Below, in pieces: positions 17,930-26,426 of a stretch of DNA of 64,000 bases. A model generated the notes under the pieces. The model was not told where the DNA came from. It worked only from the letters and a program-made list of their open reading frames with translations, and did no database searches. Made by a program: the position numbers and the translations under genes. This stretch comes from Hymenobacter roseosalivarius DSM 11622 (GTDB lineage Bacteria > Bacteroidota > Bacteroidia > Cytophagales > Hymenobacteraceae). The stretch's first letter is position 1, and each line of letters begins with the position of its first letter. Where the stretch lies: the NCBI RefSeq assembly GCF_900176135.1, contig NZ_FWWW01000052.1, positions 62,001-126,000 on the forward strand, given 5' to 3'.

Positions 17930-19039
17930 ATGCGTGTTCCCTTCCTCTCTTTTGCCCCCCAGCATGATCCCCTGCGGGAACAAATACTGGCCGCCATCGC
18001 TGCCGTGTATGATAAGCAGTGGTACGTTTTGGGCGACCAGGTAAAGGCCTTTGAGGCAGCCTATGCCGACTTTAACCAGGTGCGTCACTGTGTTGGTGTC
18101 GCTAACGGTCTCGATGCGCTGCATTTGTCGCTGGTAGCCTTAAATGCTGGCCCTGGCGATGAAGTACTGGTACCCAGCAACACTTACATCGCTACCTGGC
18201 TGGCTATTTCATTTGTTGGTGCTACTCCAGTGCCTGTAGAGCCAAATCCTGCAACCTATAATATAGATCCAGCCCGGTTAGAGGCCGCCATTACCCCACG
18301 TACGAAAGGCATAATGCCGGTTCACTTGTATGGGCAGGCCTGCGAGATGGGCCCCATTATGGAAGTAGCCCGACGTCATGGTTTGTGGGTGGTAGAGGAT
18401 AATGCCCAAGCACAGGGGGCTACTTGGCAGAGAAGCGTTACGGGCAGCTTTGGTGATGTAAATGGCACGAGCTTCTATCCCGGCAAAAATCTGGGCGCAC
18501 TCGGTGACGCAGGCGCTATAACCACAAATGACGACGCACTGGGGGGCAAAATTCGCACGCTGCGTAATTACGGATCTCAAAAAAAATACTACAATGAAGT
18601 CATAGGCTATAATTCCCGTCTCGACGAGTTGCAGGCCGCCGTGCTCAGCGTAAAGCTGCCACACCTGATGGAGTGGACGCAGCAACGCCAGGCCATAGCC
18701 GCTCTCTATAATCAACACCTGGCCGGCCTGGGTGACCTCGTGCTGCCCACCGTAGCCCGCGGGGCAACGCACGTCTATCATCTATACGTAGTCCGGACTG
18801 CCCACCGCGACGCACTCCAGCAGCACCTGCAGGAGCAGGGTATCGGCACGCTGATTCATTATCCCGTGCCTCCCCACCGCCAGCAGGCTTATGAGCACCT
18901 GGGTATCCGCGAGGGCGTGTATCCCATCGCGGAGGCGCTGGCCCGCACCTCCTTAAGCCTGCCTATGTGGCCGGGAATGCAGGGAGAGGAGGTAGCGGCA
19001 GTAGCGGCTGCCGTGGGTGGTTTTTTTGAGGGCGTGTAG
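17930..19039 (+). CDS. fdtB: DegT/DnrJ/EryC1 PLP transaminase, FdtB/QdtB-like
   Basis: The 369-residue sugar aminotransferase has [35 protein letters not shown] (PLP-binding Asp) and the Schiff-base lysine in [15 protein letters not shown]. Family members transfer an amino group from glutamate to a keto sugar nucleotide. The FdtA-like ketoisomerase in the same operon points to dTDP-3-oxo-6-deoxyhexose as substrate, giving dTDP-Fuc3N or dTDP-Qui3N. rmlA and rmlB, needed for the dTDP-4-keto precursor, are not in the window. Confidence 0.87.
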   Translation: MRVPFLSFAPQHDPLREQILAAIAAVYDKQWYVLGDQVKAFEAAYADFNQVRHCVGVANGLDALHLSLVALNAGPGDEVLVPSNTYIATWLAISFVGATPVPVEPNPATYNIDPARLEAAITPRTKGIMPVHLYGQACEMGPIMEVARRHGLWVVEDNAQAQGATWQRSVTGSFGDVNGTSFYPGKNLGALGDAGAITTNDDALGGKIRTLRNYGSQKKYYNEVIGYNSRLDELQAAVLSVKLPHLMEWTQQRQAIAALYNQHLAGLGDLVLPTVARGATHVYHLYVVRTAHRDALQQHLQEQGIGTLIHYPVPPHRQQAYEHLGIREGVYPIAEALARTSLSLPMWPGMQGEEVAAVAAAVGGFFEGV

Positions 19040-19389
19040 CTTACACTTGGTTAACAGGCTATTCGGACATGACTTACCCAATTGCACCCGTAAAACCGTT
19101 TCAAAAGCACCTGGGGCTTCTTGAAGCTTCCTAAGCTGCCTTTGACACTTCAGCAACTGCTTTATTTCATGATATTTAACATTAATTGCGTAAATCCCGC
19201 CTGATAAGCTCTAAGCAAATCACCCAATATCATATAGTGTATGCGGGCAACCTTTCCGCTAAAGACAAAGTAAAACGCGCCTAACTTTGCCCTCTCAGCC
19301 TCTGCAATAACGAACTGGCCGCACTTTTGCGGTTCCTCTATCGCATCAAACTGTTGACTAACCAAGGTCTGCGTCAAAATCTACTACAC
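19040..19389. other. Non-coding gap ahead of gmd
   Basis: This 350-base interval has lower GC than its neighbours and no credible gene. A 71-codon minus-strand frame at 19162-19377 overlaps the promoter box and has no recognisable features. It contains a TAACTTTG box at 19282. Confidence 0.5.
19282..19289 (+). promoter_or_regulatory. Promoter -7 box for gmd-fcl
   Basis: TAACTTTG followed by C matches TAnnTTTG and lies 100 bases before the gmd ATG. A clear -33 TTG was not found. Confidence 0.5.
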
Positions 19390-20505
19390 ATGAAGCGTGC
19401 ATTAATTACTGGTATCACCGGTCAGGATGGGGCCTATCTGGCTGAGCTGCTATTGAGCAAAGGCTATGAGGTACACGGCATTAAACGCCGTTCTTCCCTG
19501 TTTAATACCGAGCGTATTGACCACCTCTATCAGGACCCACACGAGCGGCACGTTCACTTCAAGCTGCACTACGGCGACCTGACCGACTCGACCAACCTGA
19601 TTCGCATCGTGCAGGAGGTGCAGCCGGATGAGATTTACAACCTGGGAGCGATGTCGCATGTGAAGGTGTCATTTGATACGCCCGAGTACACAGCAGATGT
19701 GGATGGCATCGGCACGCTGCGACTGCTGGAAGCAGTACGCATCCTGGGGCTGACCCAGAAGACCCGCATTTACCAGGCTTCGACCTCGGAGCTGTACGGC
19801 TTGGTGCAGCAGGTGCCCCAGTCGGAAACCACGCCTTTTTATCCCCGCTCGCCCTACGCCGTGGCCAAGCTCTACGGCTATTGGATTACGGTTAACTATC
19901 GCGAGGCCTACGATATGTATGCCTGTAATGGCATCTTGTTCAACCACGAAAGCCCCCTGCGCGGCGAGACCTTCGTGACGCGCAAGATCACGCGCGCCGT
20001 AGCCCGTATCGCACTGGGCCTCCAGGAAAACCTCTATCTGGGCAACCTAGACGCCAAGCGCGACTGGGGTCATGCCAAAGATTACGTGGAGGCTATGTGG
20101 CGGATGCTTCAGCAGGAAAAAGCCGAAGACTTTGTCGTTGCTACCGGCATCACGACTACCGTGCGCGAATTTGTGCGATTGGCGTTTGCCGAAGTAGGCA
20201 TTGAGGTAGCCTTTAAGGGCGAAGGAATTGAGGAAAAAGGCCAAGTAGTAGCCTGTCATAACCCCGACTACCAAGTAGCCATCGGTACTGTCGTGGTGCA
20301 GGTCGATCAGCGGTATTTCCGGCCAACGGAAGTAGAACTGCTCATCGGCGACCCCACGAAAGCCAAGCAAAAACTGGGCTGGGTACCGCAGTACGACCTG
20401 CAAGGCCTGGTAAAAGAAATGATGCAGTGTGACGTAGAAAGCTCGCGCCGCGATGAGTACCTGCGCGAAGGCGGCCACACCATTCTTAAAAATTACGCCG
20501 AGTAG
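19390..20505 (+). CDS. gmd: GDP-mannose 4,6-dehydratase
   Basis: Gmd converts GDP-D-mannose to GDP-4-keto-6-deoxymannose. The start was set at the ATG at 19390 ([17 protein letters not shown]), since the open frame upstream adds residues before the Rossmann fold that the family lacks. The 371 residues include the NADP motif [17 protein letters not shown], the Tyr/Lys pair in [12 protein letters not shown], and [18 protein letters not shown] typical of Gmd. The next gene, fcl, completes GDP-L-fucose synthesis 30 bases later. Confidence 0.95.
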   Translation: MKRALITGITGQDGAYLAELLLSKGYEVHGIKRRSSLFNTERIDHLYQDPHERHVHFKLHYGDLTDSTNLIRIVQEVQPDEIYNLGAMSHVKVSFDTPEYTADVDGIGTLRLLEAVRILGLTQKTRIYQASTSELYGLVQQVPQSETTPFYPRSPYAVAKLYGYWITVNYREAYDMYACNGILFNHESPLRGETFVTRKITRAVARIALGLQENLYLGNLDAKRDWGHAKDYVEAMWRMLQQEKAEDFVVATGITTTVREFVRLAFAEVGIEVAFKGEGIEEKGQVVACHNPDYQVAIGTVVVQVDQRYFRPTEVELLIGDPTKAKQKLGWVPQYDLQGLVKEMMQCDVESSRRDEYLREGGHTILKNYAE

Positions 20506-20535
20506 TCCACTAGGGCTACTAACGGTAACATAGTT

Positions 20536-21471
20536 ATGGAACTGAACGCCAAAATTTACGTGGCCGGCCATCGGGGCATGGTCGGTAGCGCCTTAGTGCG
20601 CCGCCTGCAGCAAGCCGGCTATCACAACATCGTTACGCGCACCTCCCAGGAGCTCGACTTGCGCGATACCGTAGCCGTGGGGGGCTTTTTTGCCCAGGAA
20701 AAGCCGGAATACGTGTTCCTGGCCGCGGCCAAAGTGGGCGGTATTCATGCCAATAACGTCTACCGGGCTGATTTTCTCTACGACAATCTCCAGATTCAGA
20801 ACAACGTCATTCACGCCAGCTTTGAGCAGCGCGTACAGAAGCTGCTCTTTCTGGGGTCCTCCTGCATCTACCCCAAATTAGCCCCCCAGCCCATTAAAGA
20901 AGAGTACCTGCTGACCGGTCCGCTGGAATCTACCAATGAACCCTACGCCCTGGCCAAGATTGCCGGCCTCAAGCTCTGCGAAGCCTACCGCGACCAGCAC
21001 GGCAGTAACTTCATCTCCGCCATGCCCACTAACCTTTATGGCCCCGGCGACAACTACGACCTGCAGAACTCCCACGTACTACCGGCTCTGTTGCGCAAGT
21101 TTCACGAGGCCCACGAAAGCAACGCGCCGGAAGTAGAGGTGTGGGGCACCGGCACGCCCCGCCGCGAGTTTCTGCACGTCGATGACCTAGCTGATGCCTG
21201 CCTGCACCTCATGCGCCACTACGATGGCCGTGAGCCCGTGAACGTGGGCACCGGCGAAGACCTGACCATCCGCGAGCTGGTCGAGCTGGTGCGCGACACC
21301 ATTGGTTACAAAGGCAACATCCGTTTCAACACCGACAAGCCCGATGGCACCCCGCGCAAGCTGCTCGACGTATCGAAGCTGGCGCAGGCTGGCTGGCGGT
21401 ATAAAATAGCGCTGCCGGAAGGCATCCGGGCGGTTTATCAGGAGGCGTTTCAACCGGCGTCGATAGCCTAG
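20536..21471 (+). CDS. fcl: GDP-L-fucose synthase
   Basis: This 311-residue epimerase/reductase of the SDR family converts GDP-4-keto-6-deoxymannose to GDP-L-fucose. Motifs are [16 protein letters not shown] at the N-terminus, [19 protein letters not shown], the catalytic LGSSCIYPK, and the Tyr/Lys pair in [17 protein letters not shown], followed by [12 protein letters not shown]. All are characteristic of Fcl/WcaG. It forms a two-gene unit with gmd. A terminator-like hairpin follows at 21517. Confidence 0.95.
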   Translation: MELNAKIYVAGHRGMVGSALVRRLQQAGYHNIVTRTSQELDLRDTVAVGGFFAQEKPEYVFLAAAKVGGIHANNVYRADFLYDNLQIQNNVIHASFEQRVQKLLFLGSSCIYPKLAPQPIKEEYLLTGPLESTNEPYALAKIAGLKLCEAYRDQHGSNFISAMPTNLYGPGDNYDLQNSHVLPALLRKFHEAHESNAPEVEVWGTGTPRREFLHVDDLADACLHLMRHYDGREPVNVGTGEDLTIRELVELVRDTIGYKGNIRFNTDKPDGTPRKLLDVSKLAQAGWRYKIALPEGIRAVYQEAFQPASIA

Positions 21472-21507
21472 CGTAATTCCCGCGAAAGCTTTGTCCCCTT
21501 GTATGCT

Positions 21508-21515
21508 TACCTTTG
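21508..21515 (+). promoter_or_regulatory. Promoter -7 box ahead of wzm-wzt
   Basis: TACCTTTG followed by C matches the Bacteroidota -7 box, and the predicted start site falls inside the left arm of the hairpin at 21517-21540. A TTG at 21491 is only 14 bases away, shorter than usual. Confidence 0.5.
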
Positions 21516-21516
21516 C

Positions 21517-21540
21517 GCCCGCAAGTAGCTGCTTGCGGGC
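21517..21540 (+). terminator. Intrinsic terminator-like hairpin between fcl and wzm
   Basis: GCCCGCAAG and CTTGCGGGC form a 9-bp stem with a 6-base loop, followed by GTATTTTTTA. It would stop read-through from fcl. A promoter started at about 21520 would escape it because the left arm would be incomplete in the RNA. Confidence 0.7.
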
Positions 21541-21564
21541 GTATTTTTTATTAACTCACTTAGT

Positions 21565-22464
21565 GTGGATACCACAAACGTTCTAACCAAACCAGAGCAG
21601 CTATCCACTGAAAGCAGTGCCCAGGAGGACAGCTGGACCGAGGTGATCCAGCCCCGCACGGGCCTCCTGGACCTGGGCCTGGCAGATGTGTGGCGCTATC
21701 GCGACCTGGTAATGCTATTCGTGCGGCGTGATTTTGTGTCGACGTATAAGCAGACCATACTAGGCCCTATCTGGTTCTTTATTCAGCCTCTGCTTACCAC
21801 CCTCACGTATGTGGTCATTTTTGGGAATATAGCACAGCTCTCCACCGATGGTATGCCGCAGCTGCTGTTCTACATGGGGGGCATTACCATCTGGAATTAC
21901 TTTGCCCAAACCCTGACCAGTACTTCCACGGTATTCACGGCTAACGCTCACATTTTCGGCAAGGTCTACTTCCCCCGTCTGACTATGCCCTTATCCATTG
22001 TGCTGTCGAATCTGGTGCGCTTTGGGATTCAGTTTGCGCTGTTTCTGATGTTCTGGGTCTACTTTCTGGTAACAACCGAGGTAGTAAGACCCAATGCCTT
22101 TATCCTGCTCACCCCGCTACTGGTGGTCCTGATGGGGTTGCTTTCCCTGGGGCTAGGGATGATTTTCAGCTCCCTGACCACTAAGTACCGCGATTTGGCC
22201 ATGCTGCTCACCTTCGGCGTGCAGCTGCTGATGTATGCTACTCCGGTTATCTACCCCTTGTCCAGCCTTTCCCCCAAATACCAGTGGCTGATTATTGCCA
22301 ATCCCGTCAGCTCCATTGTTGAGACGTTTCGCTACGCCTTTCTCGGGGCTGGCACCTTCAGCTGGGGTATGCTGGGGTATAGTGCCCTGATGACTCTGCT
22401 CATCCTGATGGTGGGAACCATCGTTTTCAACAAGGTTCAAAAGAGTTTTACGGACACCGTATAG
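21565..22464 (+). CDS. wzm: ABC-2 type polysaccharide export permease
   Basis: The 299-residue protein starts at GTG 21565. An N-terminal cytoplasmic segment of about 55 residues is followed by six predicted membrane helices (from FFIQPLLTTLTYVVIFGNIA onward). The region VRRDFVSTYKQTILGPIWFFIQP is typical of the O-antigen export permeases, and so is NPVSSIVETFRYAFLG near the end. Wzm forms a channel with Wzt, the next gene, to move lipid-linked polysaccharide across the cytoplasmic membrane. Confidence 0.92.
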   Translation: MDTTNVLTKPEQLSTESSAQEDSWTEVIQPRTGLLDLGLADVWRYRDLVMLFVRRDFVSTYKQTILGPIWFFIQPLLTTLTYVVIFGNIAQLSTDGMPQLLFYMGGITIWNYFAQTLTSTSTVFTANAHIFGKVYFPRLTMPLSIVLSNLVRFGIQFALFLMFWVYFLVTTEVVRPNAFILLTPLLVVLMGLLSLGLGMIFSSLTTKYRDLAMLLTFGVQLLMYATPVIYPLSSLSPKYQWLIIANPVSSIVETFRYAFLGAGTFSWGMLGYSALMTLLILMVGTIVFNKVQKSFTDTV

Positions 22465-22529
22465 CCGCTTCATAACAGCTCGCCGGCACAGAGCATCATC
22501 TGGCTCCGGCACTTTAGTAAAGAAGAACA

Positions 22530-23780
22530 ATGAGTAGTTCGCTAGCAATACAAGTAGAAGAGTTGGGTAAGCTCTACCGGCTGGGGGAGATCGGCACGGG
22601 CACGCTGAGCCACGATCTGAGCCGCTGGTGGGCGCGGGTGCGAGGCCGGGAAGACCCGTTTGCCACTGTCGGGGAAGCCAACGACCGCACCCAGAAAGGT
22701 CAGAGCGACTATGTCTGGTCCTTGAAAGACGTCAACTTCGAAGTAAAGCAGGGCGAGGTGCTGGGCATCATCGGCCGCAACGGGGCGGGCAAGTCCACGC
22801 TGCTCAAGATTCTCTCCAAGGTGACGGCCCCCACCACGGGGCGGGTGAAGGTGAAGGGGCGCATTGCCTCGTTGCTGGAAGTGGGCACGGGCTTTCATCC
22901 CGAGCTGACGGGCCGCGAGAACATCTTTCTCAACGGGGCCATTCTGGGCATGAGTAAAGCCGAGATCCGTAGTAAATTCGATGAGATCGTGGACTTTTCG
23001 GGCGTGGAGCGCTACATCGACACGCCGGTCAAGCGCTACAGCAGCGGCATGTACGTGCGCCTGGCTTTCGCCGTAGCCGCCTTCCTGGAACCTGAGATTC
23101 TGATCGTGGACGAGGTGCTGGCCGTGGGCGACGCCGAGTTCCAGAAGAAGTGTATTGGGCGCATGAAGGATGTGAGTATTAACGATGGCAGAACCGTCCT
23201 TTTTGTAAGCCATAATATGGGCGCCGTGTCGCAATTATGCACTCGTGGTCTACTTATGAAATTTGGTTCGGTACTAGCTTCAGGACCACTTGATGAGGTA
23301 ATGAACCGCTACTTGCGTGAAGGAACCATCAGTAGCTCCGAGTACCATACCTTAGACGACCAAGCTAAGCCTGTCCAGATCTTGGATTTCACCATTGAAG
23401 ATGCTAATAATGAGATCAGTAGCAGCTTTGGTCACGAAGATCAAATTATAGTTGGATTTCGGATTAAAGATATCTCCAATGATATAGGCGTTATATGTTC
23501 TTTAGGACTACAGGATATCCATGAGCGCAAAATCTTCACTGAGCAAATAGATTTAGGTAAAGGCTACACCTCGCACATGGTCCAATTACCAGTGGGATTA
23601 CTGCGACCTAATAGCTTTCGCCTTAGCGTAGCTATTCATATTCCTAATGTTAAGGTGATTGAGATTCTAGACTCTATGAGCTTTGAAATAGTAGATAGAG
23701 GTTCAGAGTTTTCGATTTATGGAAACACCGACAACGGCTTCCTTTTCTCGCGACTCGGCTGGAAGATCACAAATGAGTAA
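22530..23780 (+). CDS. wzt: ABC polysaccharide export ATPase with Wzt-type C-terminal domain
   Basis: The 416-residue protein has Walker A GRNGAGKST at about residue 82, the signature YSSGMYVRLAFA, Walker B ILIVDEVLAVGD and the switch His in VSHNMG. Together these are typical of the polysaccharide exporter ATPases. Residues about 260-416 form an extra beta-rich domain, as in Wzt proteins that bind the modified non-reducing end of the O-chain. Codon use changes sharply from GC-rich to AT-rich at about 23160-23340, where the ATPase part ends, so the C-terminal half looks exchanged. The stop overlaps the next start by 8 bases. Confidence 0.92.
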   Translation: MSSSLAIQVEELGKLYRLGEIGTGTLSHDLSRWWARVRGREDPFATVGEANDRTQKGQSDYVWSLKDVNFEVKQGEVLGIIGRNGAGKSTLLKILSKVTAPTTGRVKVKGRIASLLEVGTGFHPELTGRENIFLNGAILGMSKAEIRSKFDEIVDFSGVERYIDTPVKRYSSGMYVRLAFAVAAFLEPEILIVDEVLAVGDAEFQKKCIGRMKDVSINDGRTVLFVSHNMGAVSQLCTRGLLMKFGSVLASGPLDEVMNRYLREGTISSSEYHTLDDQAKPVQILDFTIEDANNEISSSFGHEDQIIVGFRIKDISNDIGVICSLGLQDIHERKIFTEQIDLGKGYTSHMVQLPVGLLRPNSFRLSVAIHIPNVKVIEILDSMSFEIVDRGSEFSIYGNTDNGFLFSRLGWKITNE

Positions 23781-25095
23781 GAACATTGTTGTACTCTCAA
23801 CAAACGATTTTGGGGGAGCAGGTGAGTCAGCTTTTCGAATTACGCGTGGTCTAAGGGATTTAGGTCATCAAGCTCTGCTGCTGGTGCAACACAAGTTGAA
23901 AAGCGAAGATTTTGTCACACAAATAAATGAGAAACCTACCCCGCCGCAGCCATTAGCTGTACGGATTTCACGCAAGGTTTATGATAAAGTTCAGCAAAGT
24001 GTAGCTCGACTGACTGATAGAGAGCTTGGACCCGCTTTGCGCACCGATTCAGACTATTACTTCTTCAACACCGATGAGGCAATTGGACTACGTAATATCA
24101 CCAGCCTCATGGAGGCTATACCCTTTCAGCCCGACCTGATTTTAGTTGGTTGGGTAAGCGGTTTTATAAATACCTGCAATATGCAGGATTTAGGCCGGGT
24201 AACGCAAGCTCCTGTCTACTGGATAACTACCGATATGGCTCCCCTGACTGGAGGCTGTCATTACGCCTGGGACTGCCCCGGCTACACCCGCGATTGCGCC
24301 AACTGCCCTGCAATCCTAACCGAGGAATTTAAGCAGCTCGCCCGGCGAAATTTAGCTCTGAAGACACACCACGTACAGGAAGGAAAAATTAGGGTGATGG
24401 CTGGCTCGGAATGGTGTCGCCGTCAGGCTGCAGCTTCTACGCTATTTGGTCACCAGCTAAATATTCCAGTGCTGAATGGGCTGATTGACCAGAAAGTGTT
24501 TAACGACCGAAGCCGGTTTATTGCTAAGCAGGTGTTTGGTGTCGCCACTACCGATAAGCTAGTGTTTACAGGGGCTACTTTTACCCACGAAAAACGCAAG
24601 GGTATTGAATACTTAGTAACCGCTCTGCAACAATTATATGCCCGTCTGACAACTGCCGAGCAGACTACAACCCGGATTTTAGTAGCTGGGAATAATGTTC
24701 TGGAGAATGAGTTAATCAAGCAAATACCGTTTGGGATAGTGCCTATTGATTTTATAAAGGACGACCGATTACTTTCTCTGGCTTACCAAGCTGCCGATTT
24801 ATTTGTGTGTTCGTCCATTGAAGATTCGGGGCCCATGATGGTGAATGAAGCTCTAGCCTGTGGCACCCCAGTAGTAGGCTTTGAATTAGGCTTTGTAGCT
24901 GACATCGTGGAGCACGGACAAAACGGATTTCGGGTGCCGTTAAAGAATACGCAACTTATGGCTGAGTATATGCAGGCTGTGTTGGCGCTATCACCTACGG
25001 AGGCAGCGCAATTTTCTCGCCGGGCCATTCGGGCAATTGATGAGAAAGTATCTCTGCAAAAACTACATGAAGTCATTACTCAGCTAACTAACTAA
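23773..25095 (+). CDS. GT-B glycosyltransferase (GT4 type)
   Basis: The start was taken as the ATG at 23773, just inside the wzt end, where the Rossmann half begins (MSKNIVVLSTNDFGGAGESA). The 440-residue protein ends in a GT4-like half with GIEYLVTAL, LFVCSSIEDSGPMMVNEALACGTPVVGFELGF (the E-x7-E type nucleotide-sugar motif), DIVEHGQNGF and a helical tail. A Cys-rich stretch (GGCHYAWDCPGYTRDCANCP) in the N-terminal half is characteristic of one subgroup of these transferases. The donor and acceptor are unknown. AT-rich codon use begins here and continues downstream. Confidence 0.85.
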   Translation: MSKNIVVLSTNDFGGAGESAFRITRGLRDLGHQALLLVQHKLKSEDFVTQINEKPTPPQPLAVRISRKVYDKVQQSVARLTDRELGPALRTDSDYYFFNTDEAIGLRNITSLMEAIPFQPDLILVGWVSGFINTCNMQDLGRVTQAPVYWITTDMAPLTGGCHYAWDCPGYTRDCANCPAILTEEFKQLARRNLALKTHHVQEGKIRVMAGSEWCRRQAAASTLFGHQLNIPVLNGLIDQKVFNDRSRFIAKQVFGVATTDKLVFTGATFTHEKRKGIEYLVTALQQLYARLTTAEQTTTRILVAGNNVLENELIKQIPFGIVPIDFIKDDRLLSLAYQAADLFVCSSIEDSGPMMVNEALACGTPVVGFELGFVADIVEHGQNGFRVPLKNTQLMAEYMQAVLALSPTEAAQFSRRAIRAIDEKVSLQKLHEVITQLTN

Positions 25096-25099
25096 AGCT

Positions 25100-25789
25100 G
25101 TGAAGAAAGTTGTTATACTGCAATCGAATTATATTCCTTGGAAAGGATATTTCGACCTTATTAAGGCCGCTGATGAGTTTATTTTGTATGATGAAGTGCA
25201 GTATACTAAAAACGACTGGCGGAACCGAAACAAAATAAAGAGCCCTTCAGGTCTGCACTGGTTAGCCATTCCGGCCAAGCAGGAGTTTCTAGCTCAGCGT
25301 ATCTTGGATACGAAGGTGATGGATGATAGATGGAGGAAAAAGCACTTTCAGACTATACGGCAGTTTTATGCCAAAGCTAACTGCTTTGCCAGTGAAATCG
25401 AGTTTGTAGAAGACCTGTATGCTACCTGCGCGTTTGACTCCATTAGCGAAATTAACTATCATTTTATTTCGCGGATTTCAGACCGCTTAGGTATTACTAC
25501 CAAGCTTTCTTGGTCACAAGAATACGGCTTAATAGAGGGAAAGACAGAACGGCTAGTAGATTTAGTACAGAAAGCTGGCGGCACCGAATACATATCGGGT
25601 CCAGCTGCCAAGGACTACCTCGATGAATCTTTGTTTGACGCAGCTGGCATTAAAGTAACCTGGGCTGATTACTCTGGTTACGCCGAATATACACAGGTAC
25701 ACTCACCATTTGTCCATGGCGTATCCGTGCTCGATCTGTTGATTAATACCGGCCATGAGGCTAAGCAATATTTGAAATCAGTAATCTGA
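25100..25789 (+). CDS. WbqC family protein
   Basis: The 229-residue protein starts at GTG 25100, 4 bases after the previous stop. It shows the WbqC family pattern: VVILQSNYIPWKGYFDLI, DEFILYDEVQYTKNDWRNRN, HWLAIPAK, and a C-terminal YISGPAAKDYL. WbqC proteins occur next to amino-sugar genes in O-antigen clusters, but I know of no firm reaction for them. Here it stands one base before a NeuD/PglD-like acyltransferase and a WecE-like transaminase, which suggests a part in the modification of the 4-amino sugar. Confidence 0.85.
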   Translation: MKKVVILQSNYIPWKGYFDLIKAADEFILYDEVQYTKNDWRNRNKIKSPSGLHWLAIPAKQEFLAQRILDTKVMDDRWRKKHFQTIRQFYAKANCFASEIEFVEDLYATCAFDSISEINYHFISRISDRLGITTKLSWSQEYGLIEGKTERLVDLVQKAGGTEYISGPAAKDYLDESLFDAAGIKVTWADYSGYAEYTQVHSPFVHGVSVLDLLINTGHEAKQYLKSVI

Positions 25790-25790
25790 T

Positions 25791-26420
25791 ATGCGGGTAG
25801 TATTGATTGGCGGCGGCGATTTGGCTCAACAATTAGCCCACTACATTCAAACTTATGACTCCCAGGCGGAAGTAGTAGGCTTTGTTGATGACTTCGCAGT
25901 TGAAGGCGAGCAGCGGTTTGGAATACCGTGTTTAGGCCCCATAGCGGCTCTACCAGATTTATACGCACAGCGGCAATTAGACGCAGTGTTGCTAAGCATT
26001 GGCTATAACCATCGGGAAACCCGCCAACAGCTATTTGAGGAGCTGCGTCTGATGATTCCATTCTATACCTTCGTTCACCCTACGGCCTTTATCGATGCTT
26101 CGGCTACAGTAGGGGAAGGATGTTGCATAGGTCCACATACCGTTCTCGAACAACGTACCATCATTGAGCCCAACGTCTTTTTATATGGCGGCGTCAACGT
26201 GTCGCACGATAGTAAAATAGGAGCACATACTTTTGTAGCTCCTTCAGTTGCCATTGCTGGATTCGTCCGAGTTGGTCGTCGTTGCTTCCTAGGACTTCAC
26301 TCTACTATTGTTGAAAGGGTGAATATTACTGACGATGTAGTGATTGGTGCTGGAGCTTTGGTGCTACGCCACTTGACTAAGCCAGGTCTATATATGGGCG
26401 TTCCTGTCTTCAAAAGATAA
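25791..26420 (+). CDS. NeuD/PglD-like sugar O/N-acyltransferase (hexapeptide repeat)
   Basis: The 209-residue enzyme begins with a small Rossmann-like domain (MRVVLIGGGDLAQQLAHYI, about 1-85), then a left-handed beta-helix with imperfect hexapeptides (ASATVGEGCCIGPHTVLEQ, NVSHDSKIGAHTFVAP, VGRRCFLGLHSTIVERVNITDDVVIGAGALV). This two-part build is that of NeuD and PglD, which acetylate sialic acid or UDP-4-amino sugars. The catalytic His expected in the NVSHD segment is present. The next gene encodes a 4-amino-sugar transaminase, so a nucleotide-activated 4-amino-4,6-dideoxyhexose is the most likely acceptor. Confidence 0.85.
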   Translation: MRVVLIGGGDLAQQLAHYIQTYDSQAEVVGFVDDFAVEGEQRFGIPCLGPIAALPDLYAQRQLDAVLLSIGYNHRETRQQLFEELRLMIPFYTFVHPTAFIDASATVGEGCCIGPHTVLEQRTIIEPNVFLYGGVNVSHDSKIGAHTFVAPSVAIAGFVRVGRRCFLGLHSTIVERVNITDDVVIGAGALVLRHLTKPGLYMGVPVFKR

Positions 26421-26426
26421 AACTCT

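Noticed and set aside
19327..19389. Longer gmd starting at 19327
   Set aside because: The added 21 residues precede the Rossmann fold start [14 protein letters not shown] and have no counterpart in the family.
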